Below are positions 1 to 8,299 of a DNA stretch of 64,000 nt, piece by piece. The stretch covers positions 186,001 to 250,000 of the forward strand of contig JAFECE010000001.1 of the NCBI GenBank assembly GCA_018242295.1, written 5' to 3'. Position 1 is the stretch's first letter. Each line of letters begins with the position of its first letter. The stretch comes from Pseudomonadota bacterium. GTDB taxonomy: Bacteria; Pseudomonadota; Alphaproteobacteria; Rhizobiales; Hyphomicrobiaceae. The position numbers and the translations under genes are program-made. The notes beneath the pieces were generated by a model, which saw only the letters and a list, made by a program, of their open reading frames with translations, was not told the DNA's origin and ran no database searches.

Positions 1-754
1 TCAGGGGGCCGTTCGAACCCTTTTTCACTCCTGAGAGTGGAACGGCGAGGGCCGTCGCGACGCCAGCCAATGTGGCGTGAACGCCGGATTTCACGACGCA
101 AAGCCAGATGAAGGCGCCGACCAGTAAATATGGCCATGCACGCATCACGCCGGAGCGATTGAGAAGAATCAGACCGGCAATACCCACTGCTGCAAGGGCC
201 AGCGCCAGGATTGAGAGTTCGGCGGTATAGAAGAAGGCGATGATCAGTATCGCGCCGAGGTCATCGATAATGGCGAGAGCCAGCAAAAAAACCTTGAGCG
301 CTGGCGGCACACGGCCGCCGAGCAACGCCATGACGCCCACGGCGAAAGCGATATCGGTCGCGGTGGGGACGGCCCAGCCGCGGAGCGCGATGCTATTATC
401 CCAGTTAATGCCGGCGTAGATCAGAGCGGGTACAACCATGCCGCCCAAGGCGCCGAAGATCGGGAGCATTGCCGCCCGGGCGTTTGAAAGTGCGCCGACG
501 ATCGCTTCCCGTTTGATCTCCAACCCGACGAGGAAGAAGAAGATGGCCATCAGACCGTCGTTGATCCAGTGAACCACTTCCTTCGTCAGCGTGAAGGGCG
601 CGATCCCGATCTGCACAGGCATTGAGAGCAGGTGCTCATACAATTCGCCAAGTGGCGAGTTGGCGACAATCAGCGCCAACACCGCGGCGGCAAGCAGCGT
701 CAATCCCACGGTCGCTTCGCGCTTTATGCCGGTCGCGCTTGTCTCTGGCTTCAT
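1..754 (-). CDS. nhaA: Na+/H+ antiporter NhaA, C-terminus cut by window edge
   Basis: Inner-membrane antiporter that expels sodium in exchange for protons. I translated the reverse strand from the ATG at 754; 251 codons stay open to the first base of the window, so the C-terminal third lies outside. The first 251 residues show the family landmarks: GLEIKRE near residue 77, TATDIAFA near 131 and AIIDDLGAI near 161. The Asp in TATD and the Asp pair in IIDDL correspond to the ion-binding aspartates of E. coli NhaA. Strongly hydrophobic helices alternate throughout. It lies 66 bp downstream of pdxY on the same strand, so the two may be co-transcribed. Family identity is clear; only the missing end is unknown. 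Confidence 0.93.
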   Translation of the reverse strand, partial: MKPETSATGIKREATVGLTLLAAAVLALIVANSPLGELYEHLLSMPVQIGIAPFTLTKEVVHWINDGLMAIFFFLVGLEIKREAIVGALSNARAAMLPIFGALGGMVVPALIYAGINWDNSIALRGWAVPTATDIAFAVGVMALLGGRVPPALKVFLLALAIIDDLGAILIIAFFYTAELSILALALAAVGIAGLILLNRSGVMRAWPYLLVGAFIWLCVVKSGVHATLAGVATALAVPLSGVKKGSNGPL

Positions 755-820
755 TGCGGCGGAACCCTTCGACACACGATTTCAGGCAGGTATGCAATTC
801 GAAGACGGTTGCAGCAAGCG

Positions 821-1735
821 TTACGAGAAGCTTCGTGCGGACTTGCCGAGCGGAAGCGCCTCGATTGTGACGGGCGATATACCGTTTTTCCAGTCTACCA
901 GGTGCGGCAGCAGATGATCATGGCCGCGACTGACTTCGAGGGCGCGCCGCACGCCTGCGATCGCGTATGCCAGCGCCTGTTCCGCCGAATCCCCGAGCAT
1001 CAGCTTGGCCGTCAGGCAGCCCGCGAAGACGTCGCCGGTGCCATGGGGAACGTCGTTCCATTTCTCGACGGTGCCCATGTAGGCCTGTTTGTTGGTGACG
1101 AGCACCGTTGCCAGCCGCGACGGTCCATCGGGTATCGAGGTACCGGCGACGACAGGTCGGCTAGGTTTTTTGTCTTTCGCGTTTTCTTCACACGAACCGG
1201 TATCCACTTCGCTTGAAAACGCCCTAAGCCGGCAAATGGCTTCGAGGGCGTCCGTCGGCGACCTGACATCGAGGCCCGAAAGCCAGGAGAGCTCGAACCG
1301 GTTCGGCGTCAGCACGTCGGCCAGCGGAACCAGGAGATCGCGGGTCGCGGCTGCCGCCTCTTCGTCGATGTAGTGGCCATTCGGATCATCGCCGAAAATT
1401 GGGTCGCAAACATAGGCGATCGATGGATTGAGCTCGCGCAGGCGCTTCACCGCGGCGGCGACGATTTCGACGTGCTGAGCGGACGGCAGGTAGCCTGAGA
1501 AAATGGCGTTGAACGATCCGAGCCAGCCGTTCTTATCGAGGGCGCCGATCATGCTTTCGAGAAGGGTCGGTTCGAGCCTCATGCCGGCCAAGTGCGGGCG
1601 GATCGGGTGGTTGGAGAGCACAACCGTCGGCAGGCCCACCACCTCGATGCCAGCCTGCTCGAGCGGCGGGATGGCCGCGGCGAGGCCCACCGGATCGCGG
1701 GCGACGTAGGAGGAAATCATCAGGATTTGCTGCAT
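821..1735 (-). CDS. pdxY: Pyridoxal kinase PdxY with an in-frame repeat insertion
   Basis: Phosphorylates pyridoxal in the vitamin B6 salvage pathway, using ATP, in the cytoplasm. The N-terminus (QQILMISSYVARDPVGLAAA) has the PfkB/ribokinase-type first strand of PdxY, CDPIFGD is at 110-116, TPNRFE at 143-148, and the anion-hole/catalytic-base motif HGTGDVFAG at 231-239. The protein is 304 residues, about 20 longer than usual. The excess matches residues 172-192, which are encoded by a palindromic repeat that elsewhere in this window is intergenic (see 1160-1222). Reading frame and C-terminus are intact, so the enzyme may still work. Divergent from the CoA-ester lyase gene with 160 bp between them. 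Function confident; activity of the interrupted protein is not known. Confidence 0.88.
   Translation of the reverse strand: MQQILMISSYVARDPVGLAAAIPPLEQAGIEVVGLPTVVLSNHPIRPHLAGMRLEPTLLESMIGALDKNGWLGSFNAIFSGYLPSAQHVEIVAAAVKRLRELNPSIAYVCDPIFGDDPNGHYIDEEAAAATRDLLVPLADVLTPNRFELSWLSGLDVRSPTDALEAICRLRAFSSEVDTGSCEENAKDKKPSRPVVAGTSIPDGPSRLATVLVTNKQAYMGTVEKWNDVPHGTGDVFAGCLTAKLMLGDSAEQALAYAIAGVRRALEVSRGHDHLLPHLVDWKNGISPVTIEALPLGKSARSFS
1160..1222 (+). repeat. Palindromic element, copy A, inside pdxY
   Basis: About 63 bp nearly identical to 57421-57486. The core at 1179-1222 is bounded by inverted 8-mers GCGTTTTC and GAAAACGC and contains the AACCGGTATCCACTT block. It contributes 21 codons without a stop to pdxY, read on the opposite strand. 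Copies B (57421) and C (7467) are outside genes, so this one most likely entered the gene as an insertion. Confidence 0.85.
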
Positions 1736-1895
1736 GAGCCTGATTTAGCAGGAGTGATGAGAAACGCATAAGAGGGCGGCTAGAGGCTGTGGCGCGCGTC
1801 ACCAGTGACTTATTCGCACGTTTGGTCAGCGGCGATGTTGCAAAGACAGATGGTGCAATGCACAATCAACTAAACCAAATCTCGGAGTCAATGCG

Positions 1896-2795
1896 ATGGT
1901 CATGAGACCGAGACGCAGCGTCCTTTATCTTCCGGGCGACAACGAGCGTGCGCTGGAAAAAGCGCGGACGCTGCCGGCAGACGCCATCATCATTGATCTT
2001 GAAGACTCGGTCGCCCCGGCAAACAAGGAAAAGGCGCGCAAGCAGGCGACGGCCGCCATCCATGAGGCGGGTTTCGGATCGCGAGAGGTTGTCCTGCGCG
2101 TCAACCCCATCGAAACGCCGTGGGGAATGGCGGATCTCCACGCGGCCATCGCGGCGGTGCCGGACGCTATCCTCGTTCCGAAAGTTTCAGCGCCGGGCGA
2201 CATAACGGGCACGGCGAAGGTCGTGAAAGCGGCGGAAGCCGATCCACGCATCAGGCTCTGGGCGATGATCGAAACGCCGATGGGCATCATCAACGCCCGG
2301 GAGATCGCGGCATGCGGCCCAGATCCCGACAACCGGCTCGCCTGCTTCGTGCTCGGCACCAACGACCTGTTGAAGGAAAGCAGGGCGCTCGCCAGCAGCA
2401 ACCGGTTCGCGGTCGTTCCGTGGCTTGCAATGACGCTCGTCGCGGCGCGGGCTTACGGGCTGGATGTCATCGATGGCGTTTACAACGATTTTAAGGATGA
2501 TCTTGGATTTCGGGCGGAATGCGAGCACGGCCGGACGCTCGGGATGGACGGCAAAACGCTGATCCATCCATCACAGGTGGTGCCGTGCAATGAAGTCTTT
2601 TCGCCGACCGGCGACGAGATTGCGTGGGCGCGAAAGATCATCAAGGCTTTCGAAGAGCCGGAGAACGCGCGCAAGGGCGTCATCACGGTCGAAGGGCGCA
2701 TGGTCGAACGGTTACATCTCGTGATGGCGAAGCGGGTAGCGGCGATTGCCGAGGCGATCAACGCCCGCTCCAAGGTCGAAGAGCCCTGGTTCTGA
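1896..2795 (+). CDS. CitE-type CoA-ester lyase / malyl-CoA thioesterase-like
   Basis: Member of the HpcH/HpaI/CitE family, a TIM-barrel that cleaves or hydrolyses 3-hydroxyacyl-CoA esters such as malyl-CoA or beta-methylmalyl-CoA with a divalent metal. The N-terminus (RPRRSVLYLPGDNERALEKA) and LEDSVAP near residue 36 are typical; WAMIETPMGI near 122 carries the metal-binding Glu, and GKTLIHPSQ near 224 is the C-terminal signature. At 299 residues it resembles the shorter Mcl2/CitE-like group ((3S)-malyl-CoA thioesterase) rather than the longer MclA lyase, but I cannot separate the two by eye. The start at 1896 has GGAG nine bases upstream. It is followed 156 bp later by mesaconyl-CoA hydratase, so a role in the ethylmalonyl-CoA pathway or glyoxylate handling is likely. 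Confidence 0.85.
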   Translation: MVMRPRRSVLYLPGDNERALEKARTLPADAIIIDLEDSVAPANKEKARKQATAAIHEAGFGSREVVLRVNPIETPWGMADLHAAIAAVPDAILVPKVSAPGDITGTAKVVKAAEADPRIRLWAMIETPMGIINAREIAACGPDPDNRLACFVLGTNDLLKESRALASSNRFAVVPWLAMTLVAARAYGLDVIDGVYNDFKDDLGFRAECEHGRTLGMDGKTLIHPSQVVPCNEVFSPTGDEIAWARKIIKAFEEPENARKGVITVEGRMVERLHLVMAKRVAAIAEAINARSKVEEPWF

Positions 2796-2907
2796 GCGCT
2801 GGGGCCCCGTCCTTCTGCGGCCCTAGAGCGCGTCTTCAATCGGCGAAAAAAGTTGCGGTTCGGGGTGGACATCCCGAAAAAGACTGGCCGAAAAAGCTGG
2901 AACAGCC

Positions 2908-2928
2908 GAAGCCCAGCTTTTGGGCTTC
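2908..2928 (+). promoter_or_regulatory. Hairpin in the leader of mesaconyl-CoA hydratase
   Basis: Perfect 8-bp stem GAAGCCCA / TGGGCTTC with loop GCTTT, ending 23 bp before the ATG of the hydratase gene. There is no T-run on the + strand after it, so it is more likely an attenuation, processing or mRNA-stability structure than a terminator. Confidence 0.45.
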
Positions 2929-2951
2929 CTGAAAAATTCAAGGCGGGGACG

Positions 2952-4016
2952 ATGGCCGGAACAAAGACAAACGCAGGCAATTTCTTTGAAGATTTCAACT
3001 TCGGCCAAGTCATCCATCACGCGACGCCGCGCACGATCACCGATGGCGATGTCGCGCTCTATACCGCGCTTTACGGGTCGCGTTTCGCCGTTCAATCGGC
3101 CGACACCTTCGCAAAGGCGATCGGGTATCCGAAGGCGCCCCTCGACGACATGCTGACGTTTCACGTCGTCTTCGGAAAGACGACGCCCGATATCTCGCTC
3201 AACGCCATCGCTAACCTCGGCTATGCCGATTGCCGGTTCCTGAAGCCGGTCTATCCTGGCGATACGCTGACTTCGACGTCGGAAGTGATCGGCCTCAAGG
3301 AAAATTCCAACGGCGAGACGGGGACCGTTTATGTGCGCTCGACCGGGCGTAACCAAGACGGGGAAACGGTGCTCGAGTATTGCCGCTGGGTGATGGTGCG
3401 CAAGCGCTCGAAGGGCTCGCCGGCACCGGAAGCCGTGGTTCCGAAGCTTCCCGAACGTGTCGATCCCAATGATCTCGCCGGTGCCGTGCCCGCGCTCGAC
3501 GTCAGCAAATATGATCTCGCCCTTGCCGGATCGCCGCATCGCTGGGAGGACTACGAGCCCGGCGAGAAGATCGACCACGTCGACGGCATGACGCTCGAAG
3601 AAGCCGAGCATCAGACGGCGACGCGCCTCTATCAGAACACGGCCAAGGTGCACTTCAATCAGCATACGGAATCGAAGGGGCGGTTCGGCAAGCGGATCGT
3701 CTATGGCGGCGTCGTGATCTCGCTCGTCCGGGCGCTTTCGTACAACGGTCTCGGCAACGCATTTCACCTGGCTGCCATCAACGGCGGCCGCCATGTGGCC
3801 CCGACCTTCGCCGGGGATACGATCTATGCCTGGTCCGAGGTGCTTGAAAAAGCCGAGATACCGGGCCGGACGGACGTCGGCGCCCTCCGGGTGCGGCTGG
3901 TCGGGGTCAAAAATCAGGATTGTGCGTCACTGCCGCTCAAAACCCCGACGGGCGAGTATGCCGAGGGGGTTGTCCTCGATCTCGATACGTGGCTTGTGCT
4001 GCCTCGCCGGGGTTGA
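2952..4016 (+). CDS. mch: Mesaconyl-CoA hydratase (2-methylfumaryl-CoA hydratase)
   Basis: Hydrates mesaconyl-C1-CoA to beta-methylmalyl-CoA in the ethylmalonyl-CoA pathway of acetyl-CoA assimilation. The product is 354 residues and is built of two MaoC-like hot-dog halves; the first begins at NFFEDFNFGQVIHHATPRTI and the second at HRWEDYEPGEKIDHVDGMTL, each followed by family motifs (PVYPGDTL; VHFNQHTE; YGGVVISLVRAL). The frame is open upstream to 2853, but I chose the ATG at 2952 because GGCGGGGA precedes it and the family starts a few residues before the NxFEDF motif. The upstream malyl-CoA-type enzyme acts on the product of this reaction, supporting the assignment. Note that mch is also used for an unrelated methanopterin enzyme. 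Confidence 0.9.
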   Translation: MAGTKTNAGNFFEDFNFGQVIHHATPRTITDGDVALYTALYGSRFAVQSADTFAKAIGYPKAPLDDMLTFHVVFGKTTPDISLNAIANLGYADCRFLKPVYPGDTLTSTSEVIGLKENSNGETGTVYVRSTGRNQDGETVLEYCRWVMVRKRSKGSPAPEAVVPKLPERVDPNDLAGAVPALDVSKYDLALAGSPHRWEDYEPGEKIDHVDGMTLEEAEHQTATRLYQNTAKVHFNQHTESKGRFGKRIVYGGVVISLVRALSYNGLGNAFHLAAINGGRHVAPTFAGDTIYAWSEVLEKAEIPGRTDVGALRVRLVGVKNQDCASLPLKTPTGEYAEGVVLDLDTWLVLPRRG

Positions 4017-4020
4017 GCGA

Positions 4021-4041
4021 ACCGGCTACCGTGTAGCCGGT
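4021..4041 (+). terminator. Stem-loop after mesaconyl-CoA hydratase
   Basis: Perfect 9-bp stem ACCGGCTAC / GTAGCCGGT with a 3-base loop, starting five bases after the stop codon. No T-run follows, so it may be a weak terminator or a 3' end-protecting structure between this gene and the SodC-like gene. Confidence 0.5.
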
Positions 4042-4083
4042 CCGGGGGCAAGGCCGTCCGGCGGTGCGTAAGGGAGCACTCGC

Positions 4084-4611
4084 ATGAAAATCCAAAAGAC
4101 GGCAGCCGCAGCGGTCGCGATCCTTCTCTTTGCGGCCTCTCACAAGGCGGAAGCCATGGGAGAGACGGCGGTTGCCGAAATCAAGCTCGCCAACGGCACC
4201 AGCGCCGGCACGGTCACGTTGACCGAAATCGCCGCTGGCGTGCTCTTGAAGTTCGATCTCAAAGGACTGACGCCCGGCGCGCACGGCTTGCACCTGCATG
4301 AGGCCGGCAAATGCGAAGGCGACTTTTCGTCGGCGGGTGCAATCTACAATCCACTCGGGGCCAAGCATGGATTCCTCAACGAGGAAGGTCCGATGGCCGG
4401 GGATTTGCCGAATGTCGTGGCGGGCGCCGACGGCTCGGCTCTCGCCGAGGTTCTGAGCCCCTACCTGCACCTCAATAAAGACACTGAAGACACGCTATTC
4501 GATGCCGACGGATCATCGCTCGTATTGTTCGAAAAAGCCGACGATTACCAGACCGATCCGGAGGGGGATGCCGGTTCGAGAGTTGCATGCGGCGTTTTGA
4601 AATCGAAGTAG
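4084..4611 (+). CDS. SodC-like protein lacking key metal ligands
   Basis: 175-residue exported protein of the Cu/Zn superoxide dismutase fold. A signal peptide covers about residues 1-24. The fold signature is clear: HGLHLHEAGKC at 68-77, GDLPN at 106-110 and GSRVACGV at 164-171, with Cys77 and Cys169 placed for the usual disulfide and Arg166 at the active-site arginine. However, only four of the seven metal ligands remain: His70, His72, His95 and Asp107. The bridging His of GGHFNP is Ile87, the zinc His of HxGDLP is Met104 and the copper His of VHEKxDD is Phe149. Dismutase activity is therefore doubtful; it could be a metal-poor structural or copper-handling relative. It lies alone between the hydratase and sdhC. 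Confidence 0.85.
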   Translation: MKIQKTAAAAVAILLFAASHKAEAMGETAVAEIKLANGTSAGTVTLTEIAAGVLLKFDLKGLTPGAHGLHLHEAGKCEGDFSSAGAIYNPLGAKHGFLNEEGPMAGDLPNVVAGADGSALAEVLSPYLHLNKDTEDTLFDADGSSLVLFEKADDYQTDPEGDAGSRVACGVLKSK

Positions 4612-4808
4612 GTGGTTCTCCGGCAGCGGCGCCGGTCGCGTTCGCTGCTGCGGTGTGTCAGTCGGGCCCGACTTCGAAAGCGGTGCGCAGCTTAGACGGG
4701 TAACCGTCAATTCGCTGGCCTCGCCCTAGTCTCTGTGGCATTTGGCGAATTGCCGCGCTCGCTTCGAGCCGCTACACGTTTGCTTCACACGCATCAGAAG
4801 GACGTCCG

Positions 4809-5219
4809 ATGGAAGCCACATCAGGCCGCGGCGTGCGACCCGAGCGGCCGCTCTCGCCTCACCTTCAAATCTATTCTCCGCTCGTCAACATGGTGATGTC
4901 GATCATGCATCGCATCACGGGGGCGGCGCTTTACTTCGGCTCGCTGCTGGTCGCCTGGTGGCTGATCGCGGCTGCCACGGGGCCTGACTATTACAACTAC
5001 GTCTCGAGCTTGTTCGCCACCTGGCCCGGGAAAGTCGTGCTTCTCGGATATACCTGGGTCCTGATGCATCACATGGTGGGCGGGCTCCGCCATTTCATCT
5101 GGGACACGGGTCACGGCTACGGCCTCAAGACGATCGACATTCTTTCGTGGGGAACGCTCGCAGCATCCTTCACGCTAACTGCGATTATCTGGGCGTTCGT
5201 CGCTCTTGGGGGCGCCTGA
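4809..5219 (+). CDS. sdhC: Succinate dehydrogenase cytochrome b556 subunit
   Basis: Membrane anchor of complex II that binds heme b and ubiquinone. The 136-residue protein has the family start RPLSPHLQIYSPLVNMVMSI followed by MHRITGA near residue 33, which is the SdhC signature, then three hydrophobic helices; the heme-ligand region HHMVGGLRHFIWD is near 86-98. First gene of the sdh cluster; its stop overlaps the sdhD start by one base (TGATG), implying coupled translation. The 197 bp upstream, after the SodC-like gene, should carry the operon promoter, which I could not define, and also holds the palindrome AGTCGGGCCCGACT at 4660-4673. Confidence 0.95.
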   Translation: MEATSGRGVRPERPLSPHLQIYSPLVNMVMSIMHRITGAALYFGSLLVAWWLIAAATGPDYYNYVSSLFATWPGKVVLLGYTWVLMHHMVGGLRHFIWDTGHGYGLKTIDILSWGTLAASFTLTAIIWAFVALGGA

Positions 5220-5602
5220 TGAAAACGATGCGAACCCCGCTCAAGAAAGTTCGCTATCTCGGATCGGCGAAGGAAGGCACTGATCACTTCTGGAAGCAGC
5301 GCGTGACGGCGGTCGCCAATGTGTTCCTCGGCGTCTTCCTGGTCTGGCTCATCGCGTCGTTGATCGGCGCCGATTATATCGCCGTCCGCCACAAGCTCGC
5401 GCACCCGCTGATTGCGCTGGCGCTGCTGGCGCTGATCCTGTCGGCCACGATCCATATGCGGCTCGGCATGCAAACCATCATCGAAGACTACGTGCATGCG
5501 GAGGGGCCGAAGCTTGTTGCACTTATGCTGAACACGTTCTTCGCGATCTTCATTGCGCTCTCGAGCGTGTTCGCCGTTTTGAAACTGAGTTTTGGAGCCT
5601 GA
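5219..5602 (+). CDS. sdhD: Succinate dehydrogenase membrane anchor subunit
   Basis: Second membrane subunit of complex II. I use the ATG at 5219, which overlaps the sdhC stop codon; the frame is open further upstream inside sdhC but that extension is not coding-like. The 127-residue protein begins [20 protein letters not shown], typical of alphaproteobacterial SdhD, followed by [15 protein letters not shown] and three membrane segments. The [15 protein letters not shown] block near residue 81 is the conserved heme/quinone-site region. sdhA begins six bases after it. Confidence 0.94.
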   Translation: MKTMRTPLKKVRYLGSAKEGTDHFWKQRVTAVANVFLGVFLVWLIASLIGADYIAVRHKLAHPLIALALLALILSATIHMRLGMQTIIEDYVHAEGPKLVALMLNTFFAIFIALSSVFAVLKLSFGA

Positions 5603-5607
5603 GCCCG

Positions 5608-7455
5608 ATGCCGGCAGCGAATGGCAAAGCCAATGGTGCGATTGCCGCGCCTTCCCAAACCGGTAAGGCTTACCCCGTCCAGGATCATGTCTACGACGTC
5701 GTTGTTGTCGGCGCCGGTGGCGCGGGACTTCGCGCGACGCTCGGTTGTGCGGAGGCCGGCCTCAAGACCGCTTGCGTGACGAAGGTTTTTCCGACGCGTT
5801 CGCACACCGTCGCGGCGCAGGGTGGCGTTGCCGCCGCGCTCGGCAACATGGGCCGCGACGACTGGCGCTGGCATATGTACGATACGGTCAAGGGCTCCGA
5901 CTGGCTCGGCGATCAGGACGCGATCGAATATCTCTGCCGCAATGCTCCGGCCGCGGTTTACGAGCTCGAGCACTACGGCGTTCCGTTTTCGCGCACGGAA
6001 GACGGCAAAATCTATCAGCGCCCGTTCGGCGGCATGACGACGGATTACGGCGAGGGGCCGCCCGCGCAACGGACGTGCGCCGCTGCCGACCGTACCGGTC
6101 ATGCGATGCTGCATACGCTTTACGGGCAGTCGCTGCGCCAGTCGGCGGAGTTCTTCATCGAGTATTTTGCGCTCGATCTGATCATGGACCGCGACGGCGC
6201 CTGCCGGGGCATCATCGCGCTCAATCTCGACGACGGCACGCTGCATCGTTTCCGCGCGAAGAAGACCATTCTGGCGACGGGCGGATATGGGCGCACCTAT
6301 TTCTCGTGTACTTCGGCGCACACCTGCACCGGCGATGGCAACGCGATGGTGCTGCGCGCCGGGTTGCCGCTTCAGGACATGGAGTTCGTGCAGTTCCACC
6401 CGACCGGCATTTACGGTGCGGGCGTGCTGATCACCGAGGGCGCGCGCGGCGAAGGCGGGTATCTCACGAATTCAAAGGGCGAACGCTTCATGGAGCGTTA
6501 TGCGCCGCACGCCAAGGATCTGGCATCGCGCGATGTCGTCTCGCGCTCGATGACGATCGAGATCCGCGAGGGCCGCGGCGTCGGTCCGGAAGCCGACCAC
6601 ATCTATCTGCATCTCGACCATCTCGATCCGAAAATTCTGGCCGAGCGTTTGCCGGGCATCACGGAAAACGCGAAGGTTTTCGCGGGCGTCGATTTGCGGC
6701 GGCAGGCCATCCCGGTGCTGCCCACGGTCCATTACAACATGGGCGGCATCCCGACGAATTATCACGGCGAGGTTCTGACCAAAAAGAACGGCGATCCCGA
6801 TCACGTGGTGCCGGGCTTAATGGCGATCGGCGAAGCGGCATGCGTTTCGGTGCATGGCGCCAACCGCCTCGGTTCGAATTCGCTCATCGATCTCGTGGTT
6901 TTCGGCCGGGCCGCCGGGCTTCGCTGCGCAGAGACGATCGAATCGGGTGTTGCGCAGCCGGATCTGCCGAAGGATGCGAACGAGCCGACGCTCGCGCGTC
7001 TCGATCGCTTCCGCTACGCCAAGGGTTCGACGCCGACGGCGGCGCTCAGGCTGCGCATGCAGAAGATTATGCAGGCGAACTGCGCCGTGTTCCGCGACGG
7101 GCCGGTGCTGAAGGAAGGCGTCGAGAAGATCCACGCCGTGTGGCGCGACGCCGAGGACATTCAGGTCACCGATCGCTCGCTTGTCTGGAATTCGGATCTC
7201 GTCGAGACTCTCGAATTCGACAACCTGATCGCGCAGGCTGCAGTGACGGTCGTCGGTGCCGAAAACCGCAAGGAAAGCCGCGGCGCGCACGCACGCGAAG
7301 ATTTTCCGAAGCGCGATGATGTCAACTGGATGAAGCACACGCTCACCTGGGCCGATTATGCGACGAAGACCGTCACGATCGATGACAGGCCGGTGCACAC
7401 GCGGACGATGACCAACGAGGTCAAGTACATCGAGCCCAAGGCGCGCGTTTATTGA
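5608..7455 (+). CDS. sdhA: Succinate dehydrogenase flavoprotein subunit
   Basis: Catalytic subunit that oxidises succinate to fumarate with covalently bound FAD, on the cytoplasmic face of the inner membrane. 615 residues, normal length. The dinucleotide-binding motif [13 protein letters not shown] is at 31-43, and His66 in [10 protein letters not shown] is the FAD attachment site. The substrate loop [17 protein letters not shown] is near 371, and [10 protein letters not shown] and the C-terminal ending [10 protein letters not shown] are diagnostic. In most related genomes sdhB follows directly; here a repeat copy and a gene of unknown function intervene. Confidence 0.97.
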   Translation: MPAANGKANGAIAAPSQTGKAYPVQDHVYDVVVVGAGGAGLRATLGCAEAGLKTACVTKVFPTRSHTVAAQGGVAAALGNMGRDDWRWHMYDTVKGSDWLGDQDAIEYLCRNAPAAVYELEHYGVPFSRTEDGKIYQRPFGGMTTDYGEGPPAQRTCAAADRTGHAMLHTLYGQSLRQSAEFFIEYFALDLIMDRDGACRGIIALNLDDGTLHRFRAKKTILATGGYGRTYFSCTSAHTCTGDGNAMVLRAGLPLQDMEFVQFHPTGIYGAGVLITEGARGEGGYLTNSKGERFMERYAPHAKDLASRDVVSRSMTIEIREGRGVGPEADHIYLHLDHLDPKILAERLPGITENAKVFAGVDLRRQAIPVLPTVHYNMGGIPTNYHGEVLTKKNGDPDHVVPGLMAIGEAACVSVHGANRLGSNSLIDLVVFGRAAGLRCAETIESGVAQPDLPKDANEPTLARLDRFRYAKGSTPTAALRLRMQKIMQANCAVFRDGPVLKEGVEKIHAVWRDAEDIQVTDRSLVWNSDLVETLEFDNLIAQAAVTVVGAENRKESRGAHAREDFPKRDDVNWMKHTLTWADYATKTVTIDDRPVHTRTMTNEVKYIEPKARVY

Positions 7456-7466
7456 GCGGTTCTGGC

Positions 7467-7529
7467 TTTTTGTTTGGTCGCGCTTCTTATCGGAAAACCG
7501 GTGCCCACTTTTCCGGAAACGCTCCGGGC
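7467..7529 (+). repeat. Palindromic element, copy C, between sdhA and next gene
   Basis: More divergent copy of the element in pdxY and upstream of rlmN. Shared blocks: TTTTGTTTGGTCGCG at its start, AACCGGTGCCCACTT in the middle, and GGAAACGCTCCGGG at its end. It begins 11 bp after the sdhA stop codon. Confidence 0.75.
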
Positions 7530-7595
7530 GAGTAGAAATAGCGCCGTCACAGGAACTCGCTTAAGGTGCGGCGCTGATCAAGGGGCGCACCAGAT

Positions 7596-8195
7596 TTGAG
7601 CAAAAGTCATAGAGAAGATCTCGACGAAACCGACACCCGGATGTCGCCCGATCCTTTCGCGGCGGTGCTGCCGGCGTTAGCGGCGCTCGGAGCCGTCGCG
7701 TCGATTGCCTCCATAAACTGGTCGGGGGAGGGAAAGCTCGCGACGCGAACGCGGACCAAGCGCAAAGCCGGCGCTGCGCTCCGCGATCTCGAAACGTGCT
7801 GTATCGGGCTCGCCGAGATTTTCCGCCGCTTCCAGCGGCATCCCCGCGTGTTTGCGGGGGAGGGAGGGCAGGCCTCGGCGCCGCTCAAATTCGGGGTGCA
7901 CGGCCAGCGCATCCGGGCCGACGCCCAACGGCTCTATCTGCAACTAATGAACGACATCGCGTCGATGCTCGTTCTGGCCGCCCAGAATGCCTTCGACGTG
8001 ATGACGGCCATCGAGGACGGCGACGTTGACGCGCCCGAGGAGATCTTTTTCGGTTTCGGCGAGCAGCAGGAGCGGCTCAACGAAATCATTCAGTCGCGGG
8101 TGCCGCTCAAGGTTGCCGTCGATACGGGGGCCGATATCGCCGACCAGCTGATCGCGCTCGTCCGGGAGCTTAAAAAGCACCAGAAGGCCGGTTGA
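7596..8195 (+). CDS. Hypothetical protein inside the sdh operon
   Basis: 199-residue protein that I do not recognise. A hydrophobic stretch (FAAVLPALAALGAVASIASI) covers residues 21-40. The rest looks helical and soluble, with a Cys pair (LETCCIGLAEIFRRF) near 65 and a charged C-terminus (IALVRELKKHQKAG). I use the TTG at 7596 because AAGGGG lies about ten bases upstream; the first ATG (7641) has no ribosome-binding site. It sits between sdhA and sdhB on the same strand, so it is probably co-transcribed with complex II. A role in sdh assembly would be pure inference. Confidence 0.7.
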   Translation: MSKSHREDLDETDTRMSPDPFAAVLPALAALGAVASIASINWSGEGKLATRTRTKRKAGAALRDLETCCIGLAEIFRRFQRHPRVFAGEGGQASAPLKFGVHGQRIRADAQRLYLQLMNDIASMLVLAAQNAFDVMTAIEDGDVDAPEEIFFGFGEQQERLNEIIQSRVPLKVAVDTGADIADQLIALVRELKKHQKAG

Positions 8196-8299
8196 GCGAA
8201 AGAACCGCGCGCGGCGGTCCCGCATGTTGACACTGGAGGCTTGTTCAAGCTTCTGTCATCTGAAAGCTCATTTCTCCGCAGACGGGACCCCGAAGTCTC

